Of a stretch of 64,000 nucleotides of DNA, positions 45,482-59,269 are shown one piece after another. Under the pieces are notes generated by a model that was not told where the DNA came from, ran no database searches, and saw only the letters and a program-made list of their open reading frames with translations. The first letter of the stretch is position 1, and each line of letters begins with the position of its first letter. Made by a program: the position numbers and the translations under genes. The DNA is from Massilia solisilvae (GTDB taxonomy: Bacteria; Pseudomonadota; Gammaproteobacteria; Burkholderiales; Burkholderiaceae_D), in the NCBI RefSeq assembly GCF_024753215.1, contig NZ_JANUGV010000002.1, positions 971,041 to 1,035,040 on the forward strand. Reading direction: 5' to 3'.

Positions 45482-46173
45482 TGGCCGAGCCGACCCGCGT
45501 ACTGATTGTCGAGGACGAGCCGGCGATCGTCGAGCTGGTGAGCTATTCGCTGCGCGAAGCCGGCTGGGAGGTCGCCTCGGTGGGCGACACCGCCTCGGCC
45601 TGGACCGCGATCGGGCAGCGCCGCCCGGACCTGCTGCTGCTGGACTGGATGCTGCCCGACCAGAGCGGCCTGCGCTTTTTGGGCCGCATCCGTGCCGACC
45701 GCGACTTCAAGGATATCCCGGTCATCATGCTCACCGCAAAGAGCATGGAAGAGGACAAGATCGCGGGGCTCGAGACCGGCGCCGACGATTACGTGACCAA
45801 GCCGTTTTCGCCGCGCGAGCTGCTGGCGCGCGCCCGCGCGCTGCTACGCCGCAAGAGCCCGCACGTGGCCGACGCGCCGCTGTCCGCCGGGCCCGTTGTG
45901 CTGGAACCGGGCAGCTGCACCGTGACGGTGGAAGGCAAGCCGATCGAGATCGGCAACGCCGAATACAAGCTGCTCAAGTTCCTGCTGGCTCACCGCGAGC
46001 GCGTGTTCTCGCGCGGGCAGCTGCTCGACAAAGTGTGGGGGGACCATGCCGTGATCGAGGAGCGCACGGTGGACGTGCACGTGGGGCGCCTGCGCAAGGC
46101 GCTGGGGCCGGCCGACGGGCTGATCAAGACAATCCGCAGTGTCGGGTATATGCTGTCCGAAAAACAAACATAA
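45481..46173 (+). CDS. phoB: phosphate regulon response regulator PhoB
   Basis: 230 residues: a receiver domain with phospho-acceptor Asp55 (LLLLDWMLPD), KPFSPREL at its end, and an OmpR-type winged-helix domain (SRGQLLDKVWG, RTVDVHVGRLRKAL). It should bind the Pho box before pstS. phoR lies 114 bases downstream, with a repeat-A element in between. Confidence 0.96.
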   Translation: MAEPTRVLIVEDEPAIVELVSYSLREAGWEVASVGDTASAWTAIGQRRPDLLLLDWMLPDQSGLRFLGRIRADRDFKDIPVIMLTAKSMEEDKIAGLETGADDYVTKPFSPRELLARARALLRRKSPHVADAPLSAGPVVLEPGSCTVTVEGKPIEIGNAEYKLLKFLLAHRERVFSRGQLLDKVWGDHAVIEERTVDVHVGRLRKALGPADGLIKTIRSVGYMLSEKQT

Positions 46174-46188
46174 GACGTGCCCCAAACA

Positions 46189-46268
46189 CGTCGTTCCCGC
46201 GCAGGCGGGAACCCATGGAACGCGTGAGTGCAAGCTCAGCATGGGTCCCCGCCTTCGCGGGGACGACG
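46189..46268. repeat. dispersed inverted repeat family A, copy 2
   Basis: Arms at 46189-46216 and 46241-46268. The right arm is identical to that of copy 1 and the left arm has a few changes. It sits between phoB and phoR inside the operon. Confidence 0.85.
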
Positions 46269-46287
46269 GTTTATTAGCTAACATTGA

Positions 46288-47580
46288 ATGAATCCAAAAC
46301 TGCTGTTCTGGGTCCCAGCCCTGCTGCGCGTGGCCCTGGTATTTGCCGCCGCCGGCGTAGTCTGGTGGATGTCCGGCCCCGTTTCCGCCCTGGCGCTGGC
46401 GCTGTTGATCGTGGTCGGCATGCTGCTGATGCAGCTGTCCTACCTGCAGCAGCTGGACGAATGGCTCACCGACCCGCACAGCGGCAAGCTGCCGGACGGC
46501 TGGGGCTCGTGGACCGACGTGTTCGCGCGCCTGTACCGCATTCGCCGCGACGACGAGCGCAACCAGGCCGAGCTGGCCGAGTGGCTGGCGCGCTTTCGCG
46601 AGGCGATGCAGCTGCTGCCGGAGGGCGTGGCGATCATGGACGACGTGCTGCAGCTCGAATGGTGCAACCGCGCCGCCGGCAAGCACCTGGGCCTGACGCT
46701 GGAGCGCGACAAGGGCCGCCGCGTGACCAACCTGGTGCGCGCACCCGAATTCATCGACTACGTCATCCTGGGCCGCTACGAGCACCCGCTGACGCTGCAC
46801 TTCCGCGGCCGCAAGCTCGAGGTGCGGGTAATCCCGTTCCAGAGCCGGCGCCAGATCCTCGTCACGCACGACGCGACCGAAGCCGAGCGCGTGGAGGCAA
46901 TGCGGCGCGACTTCATCGCCAACGCCTCGCACGAGCTGCGCACGCCGCTGACCGTGGTGGTGGGCTTTCTTGAAATCGCGCTGGCCGACCCCGGCATGGA
47001 CCAGGCCACGCGCCTGTCGCACCTGAAGCTGATGACCGAGCAGGCGCAGCGCATGCAGCGGCTGATCGAGGACATGCTGACCCTGTCGCGGCTGGAGTCG
47101 GACGAGTACCCGCTCAAGCGCGAGCAGGTGGACGTGAAGGCTTTGGTCGAGGCGGTGGCCGGGGAGGCGAGGGCGCTGTCGGGCGGGCGCCACGAAATCG
47201 AAGTGCACGTGGACGGCCCCGACGTGATGGGCAGCCTGGACGAACTGCGCAGCGCATTCGGCAACCTGGCGTCGAACGCGGTGCGCTATTCACCCAACGG
47301 CGGGCGCATCGTGCTGTCGTGGCAACGTGGGCCCGACGACCTGCGCTTTTCGGTGCAGGACAGCGGCATCGGCATCGACCCGCAGCACATCGCGCGCCTG
47401 ACCGAGCGCTTCTACCGGGTGGACAAGAGCCGCTCGCGCGAGACCCAGGGCACCGGGCTGGGCCTGGCGATCGTCAAGCACGTGCTGGCGCGCCATGGCG
47501 GGCGCCTGCAGATCGAGTCGCAGCCAGGCAAGGGCAGCACCTTCATCGCCTGCCTGCCGAACACCTCGCTGCACGCTTGA
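46288..47580 (+). CDS. phoR: phosphate regulon sensor histidine kinase PhoR
   Basis: 430 residues. Two N-terminal helices with a very short periplasmic loop (about 10-52), a PAS-type domain, HisKA with His215 (NASHELRTPL), and HATPase with NLASNAVRYSP, DSGIGI and GTGLGLAIVKHV. The lack of a real periplasmic sensor domain is normal for PhoR, which reads the Pst-PhoU state. The gene is convergent with the next, 4 bases apart. Confidence 0.95.
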   Translation: MNPKLLFWVPALLRVALVFAAAGVVWWMSGPVSALALALLIVVGMLLMQLSYLQQLDEWLTDPHSGKLPDGWGSWTDVFARLYRIRRDDERNQAELAEWLARFREAMQLLPEGVAIMDDVLQLEWCNRAAGKHLGLTLERDKGRRVTNLVRAPEFIDYVILGRYEHPLTLHFRGRKLEVRVIPFQSRRQILVTHDATEAERVEAMRRDFIANASHELRTPLTVVVGFLEIALADPGMDQATRLSHLKLMTEQAQRMQRLIEDMLTLSRLESDEYPLKREQVDVKALVEAVAGEARALSGGRHEIEVHVDGPDVMGSLDELRSAFGNLASNAVRYSPNGGRIVLSWQRGPDDLRFSVQDSGIGIDPQHIARLTERFYRVDKSRSRETQGTGLGLAIVKHVLARHGGRLQIESQPGKGSTFIACLPNTSLHA

Positions 47581-47584
47581 CCGA

Positions 47585-48436
47585 TCAGCGCTGCTTGGGC
47601 CCCTGGCTCGCCTGCAGGACCATGGCGCGGTACTGCGCGAAGGGTTCCATTCCCATCTTGGCGCGGCGCTCGTCGAGGTGCTTGGGGTCCTCGACCGGCT
47701 GCACCTGAATTCCCCCGGACTGCGTCTGGCGGAACTGGCTGCCGTAGAGCTGCTTCTTGCCTTCGTTGACCAGTACGCGGTCGATGGTCAGCGCGACGTT
47801 GCCGGCGTACAGATCGCCATGTTCGGCGGCAGCCTTCATCGACGGCAGCATGCGCTTGATCACCTGGTCGGGCGCGTGCTGCGTCAACAGCCAGGCGTGG
47901 TGCGCGCCGGCGTAGCCGACCAGTTCCGCGCTGGGCCAGCCGTAGGTGTCGAGGATGCGGCGCAGTTCCTTCTGGTTCTGTTTGTCGACCTCGATCATCT
48001 TCTGGATTGCGGCCTGGTTGGTCGGGTCAAGGTTCTGCCGCATCTCCTGATCGACCCGGGCCAGCTCGGCAAGCCGGTCGGCCAGTGCGGGATTGGAGCC
48101 CTTTTCCGGGATCAGCGTCAGGTCGCGTTGTGCCGGCGCGTCGAGTTGAACCAGCGGGGCCTTGCCCACCAGGCCGGGCGCGTCGGCGCGGACCAGGTAG
48201 ATTCCCTTGGGCAGGGTTGCGGTGTAGCAGGCGCCGTTGAAAGCCAGGGGATGCTGCGCGGGCGGGTTCTGGGTCACCGCGATGGCGACCGCCTTCAGGC
48301 CCGCAGGCACGGGACCGCGAACGCAGCCACGCAGTTCCGCCGTCCCGGCTGCCGTTTCCGCGGCCAGTGCCCCTTGCGCCAGCAATGCGCCAGAGACGAG
48401 CAGGCCCAGGGACCGGAAGCGCTGATTGTTTTGCAT
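47585..48436 (-). CDS. secreted DUF6624-type protein
   Basis: 283 residues with a signal peptide (cleavage near ALA-AET). The C-terminal 170 residues resemble DUF6624: LADRLAELARVDQEMR, WPSAELVGYAGAHHAWLLTQHA, LTIDRVLVNEGKKQLYGSQF and DERRAKMGMEPFAQY. Function unknown. The N-terminal part looks like a small beta-rich domain. It is divergent from the patatin gene. Confidence 0.75.
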   Translation of the reverse strand: MQNNQRFRSLGLLVSGALLAQGALAAETAAGTAELRGCVRGPVPAGLKAVAIAVTQNPPAQHPLAFNGACYTATLPKGIYLVRADAPGLVGKAPLVQLDAPAQRDLTLIPEKGSNPALADRLAELARVDQEMRQNLDPTNQAAIQKMIEVDKQNQKELRRILDTYGWPSAELVGYAGAHHAWLLTQHAPDQVIKRMLPSMKAAAEHGDLYAGNVALTIDRVLVNEGKKQLYGSQFRQTQSGGIQVQPVEDPKHLDERRAKMGMEPFAQYRAMVLQASQGPKQR

Positions 48437-48576
48437 TTCTTGCTACTTTCCAAAGTTTCGACAGGACACTTTACTCCACCTGTGGCCGGGCATGGTATTT
48501 ACGGCAGGAAGCTGCGGCAACGATCCGGTGCGCGAAAGGGGTACAATTCCCGCTTGCACTTTTCCCGCCACCAATC

Positions 48577-49479
48577 ATGCTTTCTCGACGTACCGCTCTT
48601 TTCGCCCTGGCCGGCCTGGCGCTGGCCGGCTGTGGCAGTGAACCGAAGGTCCCGCTCACCACTCCCGTTGCCGTTACCATCCCGCCTCGCAAGCTCAAGA
48701 TCGCGCTCGCCCTGGGCGGCGGCGCCGCGCGCGGGTTCGCGCACATCGGCGTGATCAAGGCGCTGGAGGCGCAGGGCATCGTGCCGGACATCGTGGTGGG
48801 CACCAGTGCGGGCTCGGTGGTCGGATCGCTGTACGCTTACGGTTACAGTGGCTTCCAGCTGCAGAAGATCGCGCTGGAGATGGACGAGGCGACCATTTCC
48901 GACTGGGCGATTCCGTTCTTTAGCAAGTCGTCCGGCGTGCTCAAGGGCGACGCGCTGCAGAATTACGTGAACAAGGCCGTGCATGGCACGCCGATCGAAA
49001 AGCTCAAGATTCCGTTCGGCTGCGTGGCCACCGACCTGAAGAATGGGCAGCCGATCCTGTTCAGGCGCGGCAACACGGGGCTGGCCGTGCGCGCATCCTC
49101 GTCGGTGCCGGGCGTGTTCCAGCCGGTGAAGATCGGCGACCGGACCTACGTGGACGGCGGGCTGGTGGCGCCGGTGCCGGTGCGCTTTGCGCGCGAGATG
49201 GGCGCGGACTTCATCATTGCCGTGAACATCTCGAGCTCGACCGAAGGGCAGGCCACCAACAGCTCGCTGGACGTGCTGATGCAGACCGCGAACATCATGG
49301 GCCAGCGCCTGAACCATTTCGAGCTCAAGGACGCGGACGTGGTGATCACCCCGCCGCTGGGCACGATGGGCAGCAGCGACTTTAACGGCCGCAACCTGGC
49401 CATCCTGGCCGGGGAGCAGGCCGCCGCCGCCGCGCTCCCGCAAATCAAGGCCAAGCTCAAGGCCAAGCAGCAGTCTTAA
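48577..49479 (+). CDS. patatin-like phospholipase, lipoprotein
   Basis: 300 residues. The signal ends in a lipobox (LALAGC, Cys19) after SRRTALF, a possible twin-arginine start. The patatin domain has the oxyanion loop GGGAARGFAHIGV, nucleophile GTSAGS (GxSxG) and the DGG dyad partner (YVDGGLVAPVP). It resembles the RssA/NTE-type bacterial esterases. It is predicted to be anchored at an envelope membrane and to hydrolyse acyl lipids. It ends 21 bases before the GlcG-family gene, with which it may be cotranscribed. Confidence 0.88.
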   Translation: MLSRRTALFALAGLALAGCGSEPKVPLTTPVAVTIPPRKLKIALALGGGAARGFAHIGVIKALEAQGIVPDIVVGTSAGSVVGSLYAYGYSGFQLQKIALEMDEATISDWAIPFFSKSSGVLKGDALQNYVNKAVHGTPIEKLKIPFGCVATDLKNGQPILFRRGNTGLAVRASSSVPGVFQPVKIGDRTYVDGGLVAPVPVRFAREMGADFIIAVNISSSTEGQATNSSLDVLMQTANIMGQRLNHFELKDADVVITPPLGTMGSSDFNGRNLAILAGEQAAAAALPQIKAKLKAKQQS

Positions 49480-49500
49480 CCCAACCTGAGGATGCAATCC

Positions 49501-49914
49501 ATGCAAATGAAACCTGTCCTGACCCTGGACGACGTGAAGAAGATCGCGGCGGCAGCCGAAGACGAGGCCAACCGCAACAACTGGAAAGTGGTGATCTCGA
49601 TCGTGGACGACGGCGGGCACCTGCTGTGGCTGCAACGCCTGGACGGGGTGGCGCCGGTTTCCGCGTACATTGCGCCGGCCAAGGCCAAGACCGCGGCGCT
49701 GGGCAAGCGCGAGTCCAGGATCTACGAAGAGCTGATCAACAACGGCCGCTATTCGTTCATGACCGCGCCCGAGATCGAGGGCATGCTCGAGGGTGGCGTG
49801 CCGATCGTGGTCGATGGCCATGTGGTCGGGGCGGTGGGCGTCTCCGGCGTGAAATCGGCCGAAGATGCGCAGATTGCCAAGGCTGGCATCGCAGCGCTTG
49901 GCCTGGCTGCCTGA
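49501..49914 (+). CDS. GlcG/HbpS family heme-degrading-domain-like protein
   Basis: 137 residues of the GlcG/HbpS family (Haem_degrading): LDDVKKIAAAAEDEANRNNW near the start, VDDGGHLLWLQRLDGV, SAYIAPAKAKTAA, then VVDGHVVGAVGVSG. Members bind heme or small molecules; none of those roles is shown here. It has no signal peptide. The ATG at 49501 is preferred to 49492 because TGAGGA sits 8 bases before it. Confidence 0.85.
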   Translation: MQMKPVLTLDDVKKIAAAAEDEANRNNWKVVISIVDDGGHLLWLQRLDGVAPVSAYIAPAKAKTAALGKRESRIYEELINNGRYSFMTAPEIEGMLEGGVPIVVDGHVVGAVGVSGVKSAEDAQIAKAGIAALGLAA

Positions 49915-49950
49915 ACAGCGTTATCTCTCGTTCTTTCCGTCCCTGTCGAA

Positions 49951-50052
49951 CGTCATCCCGGCGGATTGCCGGGCTGCATGGACCCTGTGCGGTAACGTGC
50001 TGTCTCCTCCTTGGTTCACTCAGCATGGGTCCCGGCGTTCGCCGGGACGACG
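49951..50052. repeat. dispersed inverted repeat family A, divergent copy 3
   Basis: The left part (CGTCATCCCGGCGGATTGCC) is degraded; the right arm at 50025-50052 keeps ATGGGTCCC ... GGGACGACG and is preceded by CTCAGC, as in copies 1 and 2. Confidence 0.7.
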
Positions 50053-50154
50053 TGGATAGCTCATCAGTTATTGCTGCCGTGAATGGTCTGGTGAAATGTC
50101 ATTCGCTTCGCGTGCATGTACAGCTAAAAACTCCTCGATTTAGTCGGCGCTCGA

Positions 50155-50183
50155 TTGCCGGACAGGTGTCCCTGGGATATAAT
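50155..50183 (+). promoter_or_regulatory. sigma-70 promoter of carAB
   Basis: TTGCCG (50155-50160), a 17-base spacer, then a perfect TATAAT (50178-50183). Transcription would start near 50190, leaving a leader of about 150 bases before carA. Confidence 0.75.
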
Positions 50184-50210
50184 TTCAGGGTTTAGCCATC
50201 AATACACCTG

Positions 50211-50336
50211 CCGTAGCGCCTACACCGCCTCTCTTCACCGTGAATGACGTTTCAATCCGCGATAACTAAAGCGGATATCTTGTCCGAATGTCGTTCACAC
50301 GTGGCGCCGCTACGGTAACTTTATTAGGGAGTTACC
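50211..50336 (+). promoter_or_regulatory. structured carAB leader with ribosome-binding-site hairpin
   Basis: Three nested helices: CCGTAGCG (50211-50218) with CGCTACGG (50308-50315); GTGAATGAC (50240-50248) with GTCGTTCAC (50290-50298), one wobble; ATCCGC (50255-50260) with GCGGAT (50271-50276). Next to it GGTAACT (50314-50320) pairs with AGTTACC (50330-50336), holding the carA site AGGGAG in its loop and 3' arm. The two structures share bases 50314-50315. A 24-codon frame from ATG 50244 ends at TAA 50316-50318, just before the hairpin. It looks like a translational or attenuation control; no known riboswitch was recognised. Confidence 0.5.
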
Positions 50337-50337
50337 C

Positions 50338-51503
50338 TTGCCGCCATTTTTTTCTGGCCCAGCCGTCCCCGCCATCCTGGCTCTTGCCGACGGCACGATT
50401 TTCAAAGGATATTCGATCGGCGCTGCCGGCCACACCACCGGTGAAGTCGTCTTCAACACCGCGATGACGGGTTATCAGGAGATTCTGACCGACCCCAGCT
50501 ACTCGCGCCAGATCGTCACGCTGACCTATCCGCACATCGGCAACGTCGGCGTCAATCCGGAAGACGTGGAAGCGTCGAAGGTGCACGCGGCCGGCCTGAT
50601 CATCCGCGACCTGCCGCTGCTGGCATCGAACTTCCGTTCGACCCAAACGCTGTCGGACTACCTGAAGGCCGAGAACGTCGTGGCCATCGCCGGCATCGAT
50701 ACCCGCAAGCTCACCCGCATCCTGCGCGAAAAGGGTGCCCAGAGCGGTGCGATCCTGGTCGGCACCCAGGGTTCGGAGCCGCAGCCGGCGCTGGCGCTGG
50801 AACTGGCGCGCTCCTTCCCGGGCCTGAACGGCATGGACCTGGCCAAGGTCGTGTCCACCAAAACGCCGTATGAATTCGACCAGACCGAGTGGAAGCTGGG
50901 CCGCGGCTACGGCAAGCAGGAGAACCCGAAATTCCACGTGGTCGCATTCGACTACGGCGTGAAGTACAACATCCTGCGCATGCTGGCCGAGCGCGGCTGC
51001 CGCATCACGGTGCTGCCGGCGCAGACCTCTGCGGCTGAAGCGCTGGCGCTCAACCCGGACGGCATCTTCCTGGCCAACGGCCCCGGCGACCCGGCTGCAT
51101 GCGATTACGCGATCGAAGCGGTGCGCGAGCTGATCGAGACCGGCATCCCGACCTTCGGCATCTGCCTTGGCCACCAGATCATGGCACTGGCATCCGGCGC
51201 GAAGACGCTCAAGATGAAGTTTGGCCACCATGGCGCCAACCACCCGGTACAGGACCTGGATAGCAAGCAGGTCATGATCACCTCGCAGAACCACGGCTTT
51301 GCGGTGGATGCGCAAACGCTGCCGTCCAACTGCCGCGTGACCCACGTGTCGCTGTTCGACGGCTCGCTGCAGGGCTTTGCCCGTACCGACAAGCCGGCGT
51401 TCTGCTTCCAGGGCCACCCGGAAGCCTCGCCGGGCCCGCACGACGTTGCCTACCTGTTTGATCGCTTCATCAGCCTGATGCAAGCCGCCGTGGAGAAAAA
51501 GTA

Positions 51504-51504
<1 letters not shown>
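50338..51504 (+). CDS. carA: carbamoyl-phosphate synthase small subunit
   Basis: Glutamine amidotransferase subunit feeding ammonia to CarB for arginine and pyrimidine synthesis. 388 residues: N-terminal domain ([32 protein letters not shown]), then a class I amidotransferase domain with nucleophile Cys in [10 protein letters not shown] and the His/Glu pair in GHPEASPG. The start is TTG at 50338, set by AGGGAG six bases upstream and by the lack of any other start before the conserved N-terminus. It shares a base with the carB start. Confidence 0.96.
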
Positions 51505-54734
<3,230 letters not shown>

Positions 54735-54753
54735 GCACCAAGCAGTACCCGTA

Positions 54754-54799
54754 AAACCACAGAGCTCGTGCGGCCCAAGCCGTGCGCCTCTGTGGTTTT
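54754..54799 (+). terminator. rho-independent terminator after carAB
   Basis: AAACCACAGAG (54754-54764) pairs with CTCTGTGGTTT (54788-54798), 11 bp, with a further GCGGC/GCCGT helix inside, followed by a short T-run. It lies between carB and greA, so greA needs its own promoter or read-through. Confidence 0.85.
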
Positions 54800-54841
54800 C
54801 GCTTGGTACGTCCACAAACAAACGCTAGAAGTACATTAAAT

Positions 54842-55321
54842 ATGAACACAACGGTTCCACTGACCAAATTTGGCGCCCAGCTCCTGAAGGACGAACTGCA
54901 CCAGCTGAAAACGCAGGAACGCAAGAAGGTGATCGAGGCGATCGCCGAGGCGCGCTCGCACGGCGACCTGTCCGAGAATGCGGAATACGACGCGGCCAAG
55001 GAGCGCCAGGCCTTCATCGAGGGGCGCATCATGGAACTGGAAAACAAGCTCTCCAGCGCCCAGGTGATCGACCCGGCCACGCTGGACGCCGAAGGCCGCG
55101 TGGTGTTCGCTTCGACCGTGGACCTGGAAGACCTGGAAAATGGCCAGAAGGTGACCTACCAGATCGTGGGCGTGGATGAAGCGGACCTCAAGCTGAACAA
55201 GATCTCGGTGACCTCGCCGATCGCGCGCGCGCTGATCGGCAAGTACGCCGGCGACGTGGTCGAGGTGCAGGCGCCGTCGGGCCCGCGCGAGTACGAAATC
55301 CTGGAAGTTCGCTACATCTGA
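54842..55321 (+). CDS. greA: transcription elongation factor GreA
   Basis: 159 residues, the normal length. An N-terminal coiled coil (residues 10-75, with the acidic tip DLSENAEYDAAKE that reaches the RNA polymerase active site) and a C-terminal FKBP-like domain. It promotes cleavage of backtracked transcripts. The ATG at 54842 gives the family N-terminus; an earlier in-frame ATG at 54782 lies inside the carB terminator. Confidence 0.97.
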   Translation: MNTTVPLTKFGAQLLKDELHQLKTQERKKVIEAIAEARSHGDLSENAEYDAAKERQAFIEGRIMELENKLSSAQVIDPATLDAEGRVVFASTVDLEDLENGQKVTYQIVGVDEADLKLNKISVTSPIARALIGKYAGDVVEVQAPSGPREYEILEVRYI

Positions 55322-55323
55322 TC

Positions 55324-55779
55324 ATGGAACGGGCCGCGGTGCTGCGCGGTGCGCGCCTGCTGGTGGCGGTGCTGTGGGCAGGCAGCCTGTGGGCGCTTGG
55401 CTACGTGGCGGCGCCCACGGTGTTTCGCATGCTGCCGTCCACGCAGGCTGGCGAGATCGTCGGGGCGCTGCTGGAGCGGCAGGCGTGGCTGGCCATGGCG
55501 TGCGCGCTGGTGCTGCTGGTGCTGGCGCGGTTTGCGCAGGACCTGGACGCAAAGCGCAAGCGTGCGCTGGTGATCGTGGTGGTGGTGATGCTGGCGTGCG
55601 CGCTGGTGATCTACCTGGGGCTGCAACCGGCGATGGCGCGCATGCGCGAGGCCGCCGGGCCGGCCGGGGTGAGGGCGTCGCCGTACTGGACGCAATTTGC
55701 GGCCATGCACGGGGTGTCGCAGGTGTTGCACATGGTGGAGAGCCTGCTGGGCGCGGTGCTGGTGCTGAAAAGCCGCTGA
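55324..55779 (+). CDS. DUF4149 membrane protein
   Basis: 151 residues with four predicted helices. Family marks: VLWAGSLWALGYVAAPTVFRML and a late FAAMHGVSQVLHMVESLLG. Related to eukaryotic TMEM205; function unknown. It starts 2 bases after greA, so the two are cotranscribed. In Burkholderiales this gene commonly lies between greA and yhbY. Confidence 0.88.
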   Translation: MERAAVLRGARLLVAVLWAGSLWALGYVAAPTVFRMLPSTQAGEIVGALLERQAWLAMACALVLLVLARFAQDLDAKRKRALVIVVVVMLACALVIYLGLQPAMARMREAAGPAGVRASPYWTQFAAMHGVSQVLHMVESLLGAVLVLKSR

Positions 55780-55780
55780 T

Positions 55781-55882
55781 CGTAGGGTGGGCAGCTCGTC
55801 TGCCCACGCGTACAAATGACCGACGCGCTACGGCAATGCCTGCTTTGGCTGGACGCGTGGGCAGCAAGCTGCCCACCCTACG
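55781..55882. repeat. dispersed repeat family B, well-preserved copy
   Basis: Outer arms CGTAGGGTGGGCAGC (55781-55795) and GCTGCCCACCCTACG (55868-55882) pair perfectly. Inner arms TGCCCACGCGT (55801-55811) and ACGCGTGGGCA (55853-55863) also pair perfectly. It lies between convergent genes. Confidence 0.85.
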
Positions 55883-55893
55883 GGAAACGCCAA

Positions 55894-55918
55894 CAAAAAA
55901 CCGGGGACTGGCCCCGGC
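55894..55918 (-). terminator. rho-independent terminator of yhbY
   Basis: On the minus strand CCGGGG pairs with CCCCGG across a short loop, followed by six T. It sits 7 bases past the yhbY stop. Confidence 0.85.
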
Positions 55919-55924
55919 TTTCGA

Positions 55925-56392
55925 TCACTTGTTCAGTGCGCCCTTCTTGGTACTGGCCTGGCGCGGTTTGGCGCGCTTGATGTTGCCGCCCGCCGTGACC
56001 CGTTCGTTCCCCTTGAGCAAAACCTTCTTGACCGTCGGCTTGGTCCGGCCGCTGGGGCTCGGCTTGACGATGGTAACCATGCGCATGCCCTTGCCGGCGC
56101 TGCTGCGTTCTTTCTCGGCTTCCTTCTTGGGGCGGTACAGGACCAGCAGCTTGCCGATGTGCTGCACCGGGGCCGCGTCAAGCTCGGCGCAGATCTGCTC
56201 GTAGATCGCAATGCGCTCTTCGCGGTCGTCGCCGAACACGCGCACCTTGATCAGGCCGTGCGCGTCCAGGCTCTTGGCGATCTCTTTCATCACGGCCGGG
56301 GTCAGGCCGGCTTCGCCGATCATGACCACCGGATTGAGACCGTGGGCTTCGGCGCGCAGCGCGCTGCGTTCGGCGGGAGTCAGTGTAAGCAT
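55925..56392 (-). CDS. yhbY: YhbY family RNA-binding protein with extended tail
   Basis: The first 95 residues are a CRS1-YhbY domain: LTPAERSALRAEAHGLNPVVMIGEAGLT, HGLIKVRVFGDDREER and VQHIGKLLVLYRP, which bind the pre-50S ribosome. E. coli YhbY is 97 residues; here a basic 60-residue tail rich in Lys and Arg is added, likely giving more RNA contact. It is divergent from rlmE, 46 bases apart, a conserved arrangement. Confidence 0.93.
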   Translation of the reverse strand: MLTLTPAERSALRAEAHGLNPVVMIGEAGLTPAVMKEIAKSLDAHGLIKVRVFGDDREERIAIYEQICAELDAAPVQHIGKLLVLYRPKKEAEKERSSAGKGMRMVTIVKPSPSGRTKPTVKKVLLKGNERVTAGGNIKRAKPRQASTKKGALNK

Positions 56393-56438
56393 AATGTAAT
56401 TCTTTTGGATGATCCTTTAAAAGCAGTATTCTACGCGA

Positions 56439-57125
56439 ATGGCCAAGAACAAATTAAACAAAAACTGGTTGCACGACCACATTAATGATCCGTACGTGAA
56501 ACTGGCGCAGAAAGAGGGCTACCGCGCACGTGCCGCCTACAAGCTCAAGGAAATCGACGAGGCGGAAAAGCTGATCAAGCCTGGCCAGGTCATCGTCGAC
56601 CTTGGCTGCACCCCCGGCAGCTGGGGCCAGTACACCCGCCGCAAGCTGGCGGGCAAAGAGGGGGGCGGCATCCACGGCACGATGATCGGGCTGGACATCC
56701 TGCCGATGGAACCGATCGCGGACATGCATTTTATACAAGGTGACTTCCGTGAGGAAGACATCCTGGCCCAGCTGGACGAGGTGCTGGCCGGCCGCAAAGC
56801 CGACCTGGTGCTGTCGGACATGGCGCCGAACCTGTCAGGCATCCCGGCCGCCGATGCAGCGCGCATGGAGCACCTGATCGATTTGGCGATTGAGTTCTCT
56901 CAACTCCACCTGAAGCCATCTGGCGCATTGTTGGTGAAGTGCTTCAAGGACATGGGCTTTACCCAGATCCTGGAGAAGTTCCGCGACGAGTTCCGGACCG
57001 TAAAGCAGGTCAAGCCCAAGGCCAGCCGCGACAAGTCGTCGGAAATCTTCCTGCTGGGCCGCGGGCTCAAGCATCCCGCCCAGCAGAAAAGTGACGAAAC
57101 GGATGATTCGGCCCTTGATATTTGA
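56439..57125 (+). CDS. rlmE: 23S rRNA 2'-O-ribose methyltransferase RlmE
   Basis: Methylates U2552 of 23S rRNA in the late 50S particle. 228 residues: [12 protein letters not shown] with the catalytic Lys, SAM motif [13 protein letters not shown], catalytic Asp in SDMAPNLSG and Lys in [10 protein letters not shown]. It is cotranscribed or paired with ftsH downstream, as in E. coli; a 189-base gap with no hairpin separates them. Confidence 0.96.
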   Translation: MAKNKLNKNWLHDHINDPYVKLAQKEGYRARAAYKLKEIDEAEKLIKPGQVIVDLGCTPGSWGQYTRRKLAGKEGGGIHGTMIGLDILPMEPIADMHFIQGDFREEDILAQLDEVLAGRKADLVLSDMAPNLSGIPAADAARMEHLIDLAIEFSQLHLKPSGALLVKCFKDMGFTQILEKFRDEFRTVKQVKPKASRDKSSEIFLLGRGLKHPAQQKSDETDDSALDI

Positions 57126-57314
57126 GTCCGCAACCGCACATCACTCGCGAGAGGCCTGTAAAGTCGTGAAAAATCGCCTGCTGGTCGCTGCGAAATGCTA
57201 TAAAAGTGGTATTTCGGCAGCGTCCTGTAGTGCTGCGTGGCACGGCCTGGTTATTGCGGGTAAAATCGGCATTCTAAAATCTGTCAAGATGCGTGCCGCA
57301 TCGGAGGAGTTTTC

Positions 57315-59198
<1,884 letters not shown>

Positions 59199-59217
59199 TT
59201 TCCTGAACCTTGCCCTG

Positions 59218-59241
59218 AAAGGCACCCAAGCGGGTGCCTTT
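59218..59241 (+). terminator. rho-independent terminator after ftsH
   Basis: AAAGGCACCC and GGGTGCCTTT form a 10-bp stem with an AAGC loop; the T-run is the 3' end of the stem plus a broken CGCTTGTT. Confidence 0.8.
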
Positions 59242-59269
59242 CGCTTGTTAACGACCTGGATTTACTCAC

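Noticed and set aside
50211..50336. carAB leader as a guanidine-II (mini-ykkC) or PyrR-type element
   Set aside because: It lacks the paired ACGR hairpin loops of mini-ykkC and no PyrR-binding pattern was seen, so it is reported only as an unassigned structure.
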